A program made the translations under genes and the position numbers. From positions 1,798,001 through 1,862,000 of the forward strand of contig NC_015581.1 in assembly GCF_000214825.1 (NCBI RefSeq): DNA of 64,000 nt. Reading direction: 5' to 3'. Source of the stretch: Thiomicrospira cyclica ALM1. Its GTDB lineage: Bacteria; Pseudomonadota; Gammaproteobacteria; Thiomicrospirales; Thiomicrospiraceae. Shown in pieces: positions 1 to 7,367 of this stretch (within the stretch, counting starts at the first letter, position 1; each line of letters opens with the position of its first letter). Under the pieces are notes generated by a model. That model ran no database searches. It worked only from the letters and a program-made list of their open reading frames with translations, and was not told where the DNA came from.

Positions 1-218
1 AAGCCTAACACCATAGCCCAAAAAATAGATTTAAACGCCAAACCAATCTCAGCGTTCGCTAACTCAGCACCGCCCTTAAGGCCTATTGCAATTAATAGGT
101 AGATGGATAAGCCTTTGCCCAATCCATCAGGAAATTTCAAATCTGACTTAATAACTTTTGCAAAAACGCCTAGCGCGAAAAACAAAATAGCTGGAATTAA
201 AATTGCATCTAAACCCAT
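1..218 (-). CDS. sbtA: SbtA-type bicarbonate transporter, N-terminal part
   Basis: The first about 72 residues read MGLDAILIPAILFFALGVF and continue into a second hydrophobic segment ending in an IGLKGG motif. This resembles the start of the SbtA family of sodium-dependent bicarbonate symporters of the inner membrane. The gene runs off the left edge, so most of it is unseen. The ATG at 216-218 has a good ribosome binding site (TAGGAG) just upstream. It follows sulP and the carboxysome operon on the same strand, which fits a role in supplying bicarbonate to carboxysomes. The family call rests on the N-terminus and context only. Confidence 0.72.
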   Translation of the reverse strand, partial: MGLDAILIPAILFFALGVFAKVIKSDLKFPDGLGKGLSIYLLIAIGLKGGAELANAEIGLAFKSIFWAMVLG

Positions 219-345
219 TGTAGACACTCCTAATTAAAATCAAATGTCATGATAGGGCAAAAAAATTTTAAAATTAAATCGGAATTTCCTTCCTTACCCA
301 TAGATCTAACTCTATGAATTAAGCGTTATCTGATTGAATGCTTTG

Positions 346-1665
346 TTAATTAAGACCATCTTGCTCTTTAAATTTCTTAAGGTAGTTGCGGACAATATCA
401 TGCGTACCGATGTTGTCCCGCTCTTTAAAAATAACAAAATTGATAAATGCGTGTATTGCTAGTGCAATCAACAGCCCTTCAAATATACCGACCCAGTAGA
501 CCAGTAACCCACACAGAATGGCTAATAACATGGCATAACGTCCAAAATTAGCGACATGCAACAGGCCCAAAATCATTTTGATGCCAACAAATATCATGAT
601 AATACCCAGAGCAAACTTGGGTAAAAACTCTAAATATTGAATGTTGATAACAAAGAAAGTGATCACAAGCGCTATAACTAAAACTGAAAACTTAGTAAAG
701 GCACCTGCTAGTCGATTCGTTGAGCTCTTGGCAAGACCATCTAAGTTTGTCATGCCACCAAAAAAACTTGATCCCATATTCGAAACCCAAATAGACAGCA
801 GGCTATTATTACTATTACATTTACGTTTCAGTGGATCTATTTTTTCAATCGCAGCATTGCTCATAACCTGCTCTATAACATCAATAATCGCCAACATAAG
901 CGCAAAGCCAATCGCGTAAGCCCAAAGACTTACTGAGTTGAAATCTGGTATGGGTAAAGCAAGAGCAAGCTCGGCATCTTCAACCTGCAACATCGACAAG
1001 GGTAAAAACAAGGAAACTAAAATTCCGAATACAATAAGTGCAAAATAGGGTACCGCAGGCTGGCGATCCTTAAATAATTTAAACAACACCAAGAACAGTA
1101 TCGCACCAACCAATGATAAACCAATCATTAACAGACGCTCCGTTGTAAAAAAACCATCTGCGGTTACAACTGACTCTGGAACCTCATAGGTGAAAACCAA
1201 AAAGGCCAGGACAATTTTTAAACCAATACCCGCCAATAGACCCTCAACTAAATAGGTCGGCACTAACTGCAATATGTAACGCTGCCAATTGAACTTCCAT
1301 ATAAGAGCCTGGAATGCGGCCGTTAGGAATATGATAAATGCCATATTCGAAATACCGAATATCGATACCCCCATGGCCAAAATAGGTGCCAAGCCTGCTG
1401 CTATACCAGGCGCTCCAATAAAATTACCAGGGCGAAACCAAGCAAACATCCAACCAATAAATGAGGCGAAAGCAACTGTAGCAAGGCCTACCTGAATAGG
1501 ATAATCCGACATGATAGCAATACCGATAGACAAAGGTATTGCCATAGCAGCGGTAATAATACCGGCCTGAATATCACGTGTAACATATTGCTTCTGAAAA
1601 GCCGCACAGCTCTTAGTTTCGCACTGTACGTCCTGTGAGGAATTTGAATTTGCTGTGTTAGACAT
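346..1665 (-). CDS. SulP family anion (likely bicarbonate) transporter
   Basis: A 439-residue polytopic membrane protein with SulP features: an N-terminal proline-rich membrane motif, the GAPGIAAGLAPI stretch near residue 80-90, and the FFGGMTNLDGLAKSSTN motif around residue 300 that matches the SulP consensus region before the C-terminal helices. It ends about 20 residues after the last helix, so it lacks the cytoplasmic STAS domain of many SulP proteins. I chose ATG 1663-1665; an upstream in-frame GTG at 1761 would add 32 poorly conserved residues. SulP members, including cyanobacterial BicA, can take up bicarbonate, and the position between the carboxysome operon and sbtA supports that substrate. 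Sulfate or another anion remains possible. Confidence 0.8.
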   Translation of the reverse strand: MSNTANSNSSQDVQCETKSCAAFQKQYVTRDIQAGIITAAMAIPLSIGIAIMSDYPIQVGLATVAFASFIGWMFAWFRPGNFIGAPGIAAGLAPILAMGVSIFGISNMAFIIFLTAAFQALIWKFNWQRYILQLVPTYLVEGLLAGIGLKIVLAFLVFTYEVPESVVTADGFFTTERLLMIGLSLVGAILFLVLFKLFKDRQPAVPYFALIVFGILVSLFLPLSMLQVEDAELALALPIPDFNSVSLWAYAIGFALMLAIIDVIEQVMSNAAIEKIDPLKRKCNSNNSLLSIWVSNMGSSFFGGMTNLDGLAKSSTNRLAGAFTKFSVLVIALVITFFVINIQYLEFLPKFALGIIMIFVGIKMILGLLHVANFGRYAMLLAILCGLLVYWVGIFEGLLIALAIHAFINFVIFKERDNIGTHDIVRNYLKKFKEQDGLN

Positions 1666-1833
1666 AAAAAAATACTTTCGTTTAGGGCTCAATACAAGAT
1701 CCATCAAACCAATTAAGAACCTACGTTCTGCTGAAACGACATTAATCAAAGCTTTTGGCACAAAAGACTAATGAATAACAATTGCATTAAGAAACATAGA
1801 GGTACGACATCTTTTAAACATCCCTCTACTCAT

Positions 1834-1861
1834 AAAAAAAAAGGCTGGATAACCAGCCTTT
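1834..1861 (-). terminator. Rho-independent terminator of the carboxysome operon
   Basis: On the minus strand a perfect 9-bp stem AAAGGCTGG/CCAGCCTTT with a 4-base loop is followed by a run of T. It lies just after the acRAF stop and before sulP, so it separates the carboxysome operon from the transporter genes or reduces read-through into them. Confidence 0.85.
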
Positions 1862-1879
1862 CATAAAAAACAAATCGCT

Positions 1880-2125
1880 TTATTTTTTGTATACGCGTTG
1901 TATATCTTCAGCTAGTTTGTATTCATCTGCTGACAGGTTATCACCAGCAGCGTAGATAATTAAACTCGCAAAATCACGCCCAAAGCTGATGTTAGGATAT
2001 AGATTAGCATCTTCTGTGATACTGGCTACATCGTCTAAAAAATCACGCAAGGCTGTATAATTCTCAAACAAGAATTTTGCTTCAAGGGTCGTAGAGTTTT
2101 TGTTTTCACGCCAACTCTCACTCAT
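1880..2125 (-). CDS. Alpha-carboxysome RuBisCO assembly factor (acRAF), PCD-like
   Basis: An 81-residue protein of the pterin-4a-carbinolamine dehydratase-like fold found at the end of many cso operons. The family member in alpha-carboxysome bacteria acts as a RuBisCO assembly chaperone rather than a pterin dehydratase. Visible family features are the FENYTALRDFLDDVASITEDANLYPNI segment and the later SADEYKLAEDIQRVY helix. The start overlaps the stop of the ferritin-like gene by an ATGA arrangement, which suggests translational coupling. It is the last gene before the operon terminator. The assignment depends on both similarity and position. Confidence 0.8.
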   Translation of the reverse strand: MSESWRENKNSTTLEAKFLFENYTALRDFLDDVASITEDANLYPNISFGRDFASLIIYAAGDNLSADEYKLAEDIQRVYKK

Positions 2126-2664
2126 AAAAATCCTCTGCTCATTTGCTGAGTTCTTGATTGTGCAATGTAGTCAGCCGACCACTGACGAATTCTCATCAAC
2201 TGATCCTGCTCTTCTTCATATAAACGACCAAAAAGCTCGGCATCCTGAATTGCACCAAGATTAGCGCTAAAGTTATAAGCCTGTTCATATAAATTTATTA
2301 ACTGCACTTCATGCAATTCACAAATAGACAAAGCTTCTATAACATCAAAGGACGGCTTTGAAGGCGTAAGAATTGATCCTGCCGGCAATGCGCCATGATC
2401 AACCATGCGTTCGGTCAATTCAGAAGCATGACGAAGTTCTTCGTTAGCTAACTGTACAAACTGTTCCGCAAACGCATCTTCAGAGCGTTTTTGAGACAGT
2501 GCTGCATGAGCGAGATACTGCTGAGCAGCAGAGAACTCAAGACTCATAGCACGACCCAAAAAACCAAGTATTTGAGGATTCATGCCGTTAGCGCTGCGTA
2601 ACTCACGGCGAGTAAGCTGACCTACTCCTGCCATTACACTTCTGCTGTTAGTACGATAAGGCAT
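2122..2664 (-). CDS. Ferritin-like (bacterioferritin-type) carboxysome-operon protein
   Basis: A 180-residue predicted four-helix protein. Helix signatures include SLEFSAAQQYLAHAALSQ and a later ANEELRHASELTERM stretch, which carry the E...E..H pattern expected of a di-iron ferritin-like centre. Genes of this type are regular passengers in cso operons, where their role is not settled; iron handling or oxidative protection are proposed. It has a good ribosome binding site (TTAGGAG) and is coupled to acRAF downstream by an ATGA overlap. The first 30 residues are basic and lie before the helical core. Confidence 0.75.
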   Translation of the reverse strand: MPYRTNSRSVMAGVGQLTRRELRSANGMNPQILGFLGRAMSLEFSAAQQYLAHAALSQKRSEDAFAEQFVQLANEELRHASELTERMVDHGALPAGSILTPSKPSFDVIEALSICELHEVQLINLYEQAYNFSANLGAIQDAELFGRLYEEEQDQLMRIRQWSADYIAQSRTQQMSRGFL

Positions 2665-2713
2665 TTAATACTCCTAATTTAGAGGTAACCAGTACCTCTA
2701 AATAAACACTTAA

Positions 2714-3022
2714 TTACAGACGTGCTGCTGGGTTAAGACCCGCAACCAGTACTGGCTCAACTTCTTTATGAGGACGTGCAATAATGTGAGCCGCTACAAG
2801 GCCATCACCAACACGTTCACAAGCGTCAGCACCAGCACGAACCGCTGCGTTTACCGCACCAGTTTCGCCACGAACCATAACAGTTACATAACCACCACCA
2901 ACAAACTCACGTGTAATTAAACGTACTTCCGCTGCTTTTGTCATCGCATCAGCTGCTTCGATAGCAGGAACTAGACCGCGAGTTTCAATCATTCCTAAGG
3001 CAATACCGTATTCATTGCTCAT
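2714..3022 (-). CDS. csoS1: Carboxysome shell hexamer CsoS1, second copy
   Basis: A 102-residue single BMC-domain protein that forms hexameric facet tiles of the carboxysome shell. It starts with SNEYGIALGMIETRGLVPA and holds the KAAEVRL and GDGLVAAHIIARPH motifs of CsoS1 proteins. It is nearly identical to the copy at 3098-3397 except for the C-terminal tail, which here ends LVAGLNPAARL. The duplication extends into the leader: both copies have the 12-mer described at 3064-3075 about 42 bases before the start. Two close CsoS1 paralogs are usual; I cannot assign the A, B or C letter from sequence alone. Confidence 0.95.
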   Translation of the reverse strand: MSNEYGIALGMIETRGLVPAIEAADAMTKAAEVRLITREFVGGGYVTVMVRGETGAVNAAVRAGADACERVGDGLVAAHIIARPHKEVEPVLVAGLNPAARL

Positions 3023-3063
3023 TGTTTATAACTCCATTCTGACTTTAATCACTGTTAATTGTT

Positions 3064-3075
3064 TGAGTTCGTAAC
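3064..3075 (+). repeat. 12-mer TGAGTTCGTAAC before csoS1 second copy
   Basis: TGAGTTCGTAAC lies on the plus strand, so the csoS1 transcript carries its complement GTTACGAACTCA 42 bases before the ATG. A second copy precedes the other csoS1, and an inverted copy sits in the cbbL leader. Confidence 0.7.
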
Positions 3076-3097
3076 AGGGTTAAATTCAATTAATAAA

Positions 3098-3397
3098 TTA
3101 AGCTTGCTGAAGAGTTGAAGTTAGTACAGGTTCAACTTCTTTGTGCGGACGTGCAATAATGTGAGCCGCTACAAGGCCATCACCAACACGTTCACAAGCG
3201 TCAGCACCAGCACGGACCGCTGCGTTTACCGCACCAGTTTCGCCACGAACCATAACGGTTACATAACCACCACCAACAAAATCACGAGATACTAAACGTA
3301 CTTCGGCTGCTTTAGTCATCGCATCAGCTGCTTCAATTGCTGGAACAAGACCACGAGTTTCAATCATACCTAGAGCGATACCATATTCAGTTGACAT
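3098..3397 (-). CDS. csoS1: Carboxysome shell hexamer CsoS1, first copy
   Basis: A 99-residue BMC-domain shell protein, first of two tandem CsoS1 paralogs. It differs from the downstream copy at a few positions (for example LVSRDF against LITREF) and in its tail, which ends LTSTLQQA. A strong ribosome binding site (TTTAGGAGAA) precedes ATG 3395-3397. The 118-base gap after csoS4B carries two hairpins, which could allow separate expression, as shell hexamers are needed in far higher amounts than the CsoS4 pentamers encoded just upstream. Confidence 0.95.
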   Translation of the reverse strand: MSTEYGIALGMIETRGLVPAIEAADAMTKAAEVRLVSRDFVGGGYVTVMVRGETGAVNAAVRAGADACERVGDGLVAAHIIARPHKEVEPVLTSTLQQA

Positions 3398-3437
3398 AAC
3401 TTTCTCCTAAAATAAAAAATTCAACAATTAACTAATT

Positions 3438-3449
3438 TGAGTTCGTAAC
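3438..3449 (+). repeat. 12-mer TGAGTTCGTAAC before csoS1 first copy
   Basis: The same 12-mer as at 3064-3075, here 41 bases before the ATG of the first csoS1. The near-identical spacing suggests that gene and leader were duplicated together or that the motif is functional. Confidence 0.7.
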
Positions 3450-3462
3450 TGTTAAAAATTCT

Positions 3463-3517
3463 GTAAAAACAAATGTTTTTACTGACTCTACCAATAAATC
3501 TTCTCAACAAGAAGATT
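3463..3517 (-). promoter_or_regulatory. Two stem-loops between csoS4B and csoS1
   Basis: Hairpin 1 (3497-3517) pairs AATCTTCT with AGAAGATT across 5 bases and overlaps the csoS4B stop codon. Hairpin 2 (3463-3482) pairs GTAAAAACA with TGTTTTTAC across 2 bases. Neither has a long U-run, so partial attenuation, mRNA processing or protection of the downstream csoS1 message are more likely than full termination. The function is inferred. Confidence 0.55.
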
Positions 3518-3776
3518 AATCCTTATCAACGTCCAGTGGCCAATTATCAATAATGCCACTAATCGTTAAATCTGTTAAAAAACGGTCATCACCTGATGCC
3601 GTTCTTGCAGCTGAGTTTGCGATGGTAAAAACCCATTCACCAACCTTGCACCCAATCGGGTCTAGAGCTACAGCTGTGCCTCCTGAGACACTTTTTAATA
3701 CCTTAACCGGTAGATGACCAAGGTCTTCTAATCGACTTGTAAGTATTAGCTGATGTGTTACTTGATGGATTTCCAT
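3516..3776 (-). CDS. csoS4B: Carboxysome vertex pentamer CsoS4B
   Basis: An 86-residue bacterial microcompartment vertex protein (CcmL/EutN family, BMC-P) that caps the corners of the shell. Family motifs are ALDPIGCKVGEWVFTIANSAAR and LTDLTISGIIDNW. I chose ATG 3774-3776, which overlaps the csoS4A stop as TGATG and gives the MEIHQV start expected from known CsoS4B proteins; an in-frame TTG at 3788 would add four residues. It is translationally coupled to csoS4A, its usual partner. Confidence 0.93.
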   Translation of the reverse strand: MEIHQVTHQLILTSRLEDLGHLPVKVLKSVSGGTAVALDPIGCKVGEWVFTIANSAARTASGDDRFLTDLTISGIIDNWPLDVDKD

Positions 3777-4024
3777 CAACCTTCCCAATTATCTATAATA
3801 CCAACTATAGTAAGGTCACTAGGGTAGGCTTTTGTACCTGTTGCGTCACGTGCAGCAGAGCTGCCCACACAAAGCACCCAGTCACCAGGCTTACATCCAA
3901 CAGCATCGACTGCAACCATCGGTGTTCCATCAGCCCTTTCTCTCACTAAAAGCAATGGTTTATGATCCATGCTCGCAATTCGATTGGTTGACACTATGGC
4001 TCTATCTACTTGGTATATCTTCAT
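3776..4024 (-). CDS. csoS4A: Carboxysome vertex pentamer CsoS4A
   Basis: An 82-residue BMC-P vertex protein. It begins MKIYQVDRAIVSTNRI and has the VDAVGCKPGDWVLCVGSSAAR and SDLTIVGIIDNW motifs that define CsoS4A. Its ATG overlaps the stop of the preceding 258-codon gene by ATGA, and its own stop overlaps the csoS4B start. In reference alpha-carboxysome operons the gene directly before csoS4A is csoSCA, so the identity of this gene marks the site where CsoSCA is missing. Confidence 0.95.
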   Translation of the reverse strand: MKIYQVDRAIVSTNRIASMDHKPLLLVRERADGTPMVAVDAVGCKPGDWVLCVGSSAARDATGTKAYPSDLTIVGIIDNWEG

Positions 4025-4797
4025 TGGCCAACATTCCCAATCTTAGGCGACAGTATTACGACTGCCATAAACAAAATAACGCTTAACAATATCCGACTTG
4101 ATCGCGTAATAACGAGATTTGATTTAAACAAAACATCGTTTAGATAAAGTCTTATTAACTGAAGGCCAAGGTTTATATCTACTTTAGCCACAATCTTATC
4201 AATTGTATTAATACTAACACTGTAAATTTGCCCATCAGTCTTAATTTCAAGACCGGAACTCATCGTGGAGCTGTTAAGAGAGAGTCTTACCTCTATAGCA
4301 CTATCAGGCACTATATAAGAACTAATTGCGTTCTTAAATCCATTAATCGCTCGTCTGTCAAGACCACTTTCCATATCATCAAGGTCAAACTTAAAAGTAG
4401 GCTTTATATTAAATTCATGCACTATTGGAACGCTTAATAAACGAACTGTTAAATAATAATAGAAGAGATCCCACTGAGTCTTCGTCCTAAGACTTAGCCC
4501 CCTTAGCCACAGGTTATCGGGAACATGGCCATAATCTCTATAAAGTTCGTTTTTAACCGTTTCAATAAAACACGGGTCCATCCTAGATGTAAATAAACGT
4601 GAAATACGCCTATTTAAACCTGCAACATCTACCTCCATTAAATATGGAGAAATAGCTGGTAAAAGAGTCGATGACTTAGGCTTAGCACCGATTCTATTAC
4701 CAGAATCATTAACTGAGTTTTTGTTGCTATATTGCACTGCAATATAGTTATTTGTTATCACTCGCCCGTTTGGGGCTCTAATAACTTCACTCTGCAT
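4021..4797 (-). CDS. Unrecognised 258-aa protein in the csoSCA slot, C-terminal membrane anchor
   Basis: I do not recognise this protein. It starts 3 bases after the csoS2 stop and overlaps csoS4A by ATGA, so it is firmly inside the carboxysome operon, exactly where csoSCA normally sits. CsoSCA is about 500 residues with a Cys/His/Cys zinc site; this protein has 258 residues and a single cysteine (about residue 77), so it cannot be that enzyme. Residues 1-45 are polar. Residues about 55-105 (around the YGHVPDNLWLRGLSL stretch) faintly recall the N-terminal domain of CsoSCA, which is only a suspicion. Residues about 235-252 form one hydrophobic helix. The gene looks more AT-rich than its neighbours by eye. 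It could be a CsoSCA remnant or a new component. Confidence 0.85.
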   Translation of the reverse strand: MQSEVIRAPNGRVITNNYIAVQYSNKNSVNDSGNRIGAKPKSSTLLPAISPYLMEVDVAGLNRRISRLFTSRMDPCFIETVKNELYRDYGHVPDNLWLRGLSLRTKTQWDLFYYYLTVRLLSVPIVHEFNIKPTFKFDLDDMESGLDRRAINGFKNAISSYIVPDSAIEVRLSLNSSTMSSGLEIKTDGQIYSVSINTIDKIVAKVDINLGLQLIRLYLNDVLFKSNLVITRSSRILLSVILFMAVVILSPKIGNVGQ

Positions 4798-4800
4798 ATC

Positions 4801-6954
4801 TTAGGCTCTGGCACCACCAGAAACGGTAACACTTGCGCCATGTTTAGTATTACCGGAAGAACCAGTAATTGGACTTTCGGCTACCTGCGGATTTGTTTCT
4901 GGTCTAAAGTCGCGAGCAAGATTTTGAGGCTTTGAAGAATTACCCTTCATACTCACGTTACGACCTTTAGCCCACCGGCCTTCAGTGCCAGTCACGCTAT
5001 TTCCACGTCCCCAAGAATCTCCAGTAATAGAGAATCCACTATCTGCGCCATGGCCCGTTAATCGAGAAGGCGAACCTTCAACAATTTGGGGTTCAGACAT
5101 AGCCATTGATGGTGATGGCATAGACATCATCATCGGCTGTGCCATCACGTGCATATTTGCTGGATTCATCAAGACTGGAAAGTCAGACTCACCAGGAACT
5201 GATGCAACACTGTTCTGACACATAGAAGACGTCTGATCAACACCCTGATATGGCGTACCACTTACATTACTACAAACCCCCTGTTGCGCACCAGTCAGCC
5301 CCATTGGGCCTGGCTGTGTTCCCGTGGTTGGCTTTGCATAAAAGCCAGGCCTGTTCATATAATCTGGTTTTACCTTTTCAATTGGTAAATCACACTCTTC
5401 AGCTGCATCAAGGCTTTGATAGTTTGACCCTGTTACACTTTTGCAGCGACCCGCCCCAGCACCGGTAATTTTACCGCCTAAGCCAGCTCTATCACCCGTG
5501 ACTTTATGCCCTGCAAATGTTTTTGATTCCGCAACTTTGGTAGCAGCAGGTTGCAAAGTATCTCCACAGCGAGCAGTTCGTGCTTCGCGTGATTGATATT
5601 CGCTTCCAGAAACTGTTTTACAAAAACCCGCTTCATCGCCTGTAACAGGCTTATAAAAATTTACGTTAGTGCCCGATACACGATTTCCAGATGACGTTTC
5701 AGAAACATCAACTTTTGTTGGCACTGACATAATGCCTGGCCTTGCCTGACGTGACGGCTCTTTTGTCAAATTTGCGCTACTAGATAGATACTGTGTACCC
5801 GTAATAGAACGCTCCTGACCAGCCTCCAAACCCGTCATTGTTTCGCGAGGTAACATTGAAGGGCCAGAAATAATCTGGTTTTTTGCAGTACGTGATTGGC
5901 TCACTTTGCTTGGACCAGACGCTGGCTTACTTCCACAAAACATTTCCCCCTGATCAGCCGGGAGATATTCAGTACCAGTTACACCACGGCATTGCCCTGG
6001 TTCTGTACCAGTAACCTTTTCAGACAAACCAACTTCAGTACCACTTACATGGCGACCTGATGCTGTCTGTGTCATGGCCACTTTTCGTGGATTAGCTTCA
6101 GGTTTAAAACTACATTTAGCCTGAAATTCATTTGGACTTGTATATTCAGTGCCGCTTATTACTCGACATGAACCGGCCTCTGATCCTGTCATCTTTTTCG
6201 TATCAGATACCATTGTTCCACTCACTGTCTGGTCATAACCAGTCTGAGAAAACCCAACTTTTGCAGGATATGGTTCAGATGTTGCTGGTTTACGTGTGAT
6301 CTTACCGGTTGGACGACAAACACCTGATGATGTTTTGCCTTGTGTACAACGTTGCTGCCTCACTTCACGAGCAATCTGACGCCCACTTGCGTCTGGGTTT
6401 GCCATTTTTGCAATACTTGATACAGAGCTTGAACCTGAAAGCTTTGCTTTCAATGCCGCCTTACCTTCAGACTGCGCTTTACGGTAAGTACGTGCAACTA
6501 AACGGCCTTTAGGCATAACTGTGCCCATAGGTTTAACACCTGTTGCTTTACTTTTAACTTCCTGACGTGAACGCTCAACACCTACTGGTGCAGCATGCTC
6601 AACGGATTTGTTATCAGTTATTATTGCTTCAACAACGGGCTTTTGTCTTGGTTGACGTGCTGGCTGAGATTTCGCTTTGTATCCACTGCCTTTGACAAGC
6701 TGTTTACGGCGTTCAACAGCTGCCTTACGACCCTCGTTAACAACGGGGGCTGCTGTGGCAACCGTGTTTCTTGAACGTGCTGGCGTAGCGATAACTTCAC
6801 TACGCACAGACTCCGAACTCTTGACAGATGCAGAGGTATTCACAATAGGCTGATGAGCTTTAGGAGCAACTGACGCTCCCTTGCCCTTCGTTTGAGCTTG
6901 ACGGCGAGCTCTTGCGAGATCGCGACCAGTTAGCCCTTGTGTATTTGAACTCAT
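4801..6954 (-). CDS. csoS2: Carboxysome scaffold protein CsoS2
   Basis: A 717-residue largely disordered scaffold that links RuBisCO to the shell. The N-terminal region (about 1-220) has basic motifs such as RDLARARRQAQ, TYRKAQSEGKAALK and REVRQQR, the type that binds RuBisCO. The middle (about 235-560) has five repeats with alternating [V/I]SG or TG motifs and paired cysteines; the third lacks its cysteines (GLEAGQERSITG). The C-terminal region carries further GTxxG-type motifs and ends VSGGARA. The ribosome binding site AGGAGG precedes ATG 6952-6954. A candidate -1 frameshift signal lies at 5638-5662 and would give a 434-residue short form, like the CsoS2A known in Halothiobacillus. One CAGGCCTG palindrome occurs at 5346. 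Confidence 0.95.
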   Translation of the reverse strand: MSSNTQGLTGRDLARARRQAQTKGKGASVAPKAHQPIVNTSASVKSSESVRSEVIATPARSRNTVATAAPVVNEGRKAAVERRKQLVKGSGYKAKSQPARQPRQKPVVEAIITDNKSVEHAAPVGVERSRQEVKSKATGVKPMGTVMPKGRLVARTYRKAQSEGKAALKAKLSGSSSVSSIAKMANPDASGRQIAREVRQQRCTQGKTSSGVCRPTGKITRKPATSEPYPAKVGFSQTGYDQTVSGTMVSDTKKMTGSEAGSCRVISGTEYTSPNEFQAKCSFKPEANPRKVAMTQTASGRHVSGTEVGLSEKVTGTEPGQCRGVTGTEYLPADQGEMFCGSKPASGPSKVSQSRTAKNQIISGPSMLPRETMTGLEAGQERSITGTQYLSSSANLTKEPSRQARPGIMSVPTKVDVSETSSGNRVSGTNVNFYKPVTGDEAGFCKTVSGSEYQSREARTARCGDTLQPAATKVAESKTFAGHKVTGDRAGLGGKITGAGAGRCKSVTGSNYQSLDAAEECDLPIEKVKPDYMNRPGFYAKPTTGTQPGPMGLTGAQQGVCSNVSGTPYQGVDQTSSMCQNSVASVPGESDFPVLMNPANMHVMAQPMMMSMPSPSMAMSEPQIVEGSPSRLTGHGADSGFSITGDSWGRGNSVTGTEGRWAKGRNVSMKGNSSKPQNLARDFRPETNPQVAESPITGSSGNTKHGASVTVSGGARA
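5638..5662 (-). promoter_or_regulatory. Candidate -1 programmed frameshift signal in csoS2
   Basis: In the csoS2 reading frame the heptamer A AAT TTT (5656-5662) is followed after exactly 5 bases by a hairpin GCCTG-TTA-CAGGC (5638-5650). Slipping back one base gives AAA TTT TTA TAA, a stop almost at once, after about residue 434. Slippery heptamer, spacing and hairpin match the known pattern, and csoS2 frameshifting is established in related bacteria. The 5-bp stem is short, so efficiency is uncertain. Confidence 0.55.
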
Positions 6955-6987
6955 GCATAGCCTCCTAAGAGCTGGCTGATTTATAGA

Positions 6988-7332
6988 TTATAGACCGCGT
7001 GGACGATAAACTACGAATTCATGCCCTTTACACTGAGTATAATTGTCATAACCAACCATACGGATCAAATGATCAGGATATGCGCGCTTACACTCTTCTA
7101 GCTCTGCAAGTACTTGATCTGGGTTGCGCATACCGAAAAATGGTAGCTTCCACATACCCCAATAATGCTCAGATGCATTTTGCGGTGCTTCATGCTCAAG
7201 TGCTGGAGTCCAGCCTTGGTTAATGATGTATACGATTTGATCGTAGATTTCGTCCTGACTCAAAGGCGGCAAAAACGAAAAAGTTTCATAGGTGCGCGTA
7301 GTGCGGAAATCACCTGAACTCATTACTGACAT
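6988..7332 (-). CDS. cbbS: RuBisCO small subunit, form IA carboxysomal
   Basis: A 114-residue RuBisCO small subunit. The [20 protein letters not shown] start, the [26 protein letters not shown] core and the [11 protein letters not shown] end are characteristic. Eight copies cap the L8S8 enzyme in the carboxysome. It lies 35 bases after cbbL and 33 bases before csoS2 on the same strand, so the three are almost certainly co-transcribed. ATG 7330-7332 follows a good GGAGAATT ribosome binding site. Confidence 0.97.
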   Translation of the reverse strand: MSVMSSGDFRTTRTYETFSFLPPLSQDEIYDQIVYIINQGWTPALEHEAPQNASEHYWGMWKLPFFGMRNPDQVLAELEECKRAYPDHLIRMVGYDNYTQCKGHEFVVYRPRGL

Positions 7333-7367
7333 AGAATTCTCCTTAAACTAATTGGGCAAGTCTGAAA

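Noticed and set aside
4021-4797. Calling this gene csoSCA from position alone
   Set aside because: It is half the needed length and lacks the zinc ligands.
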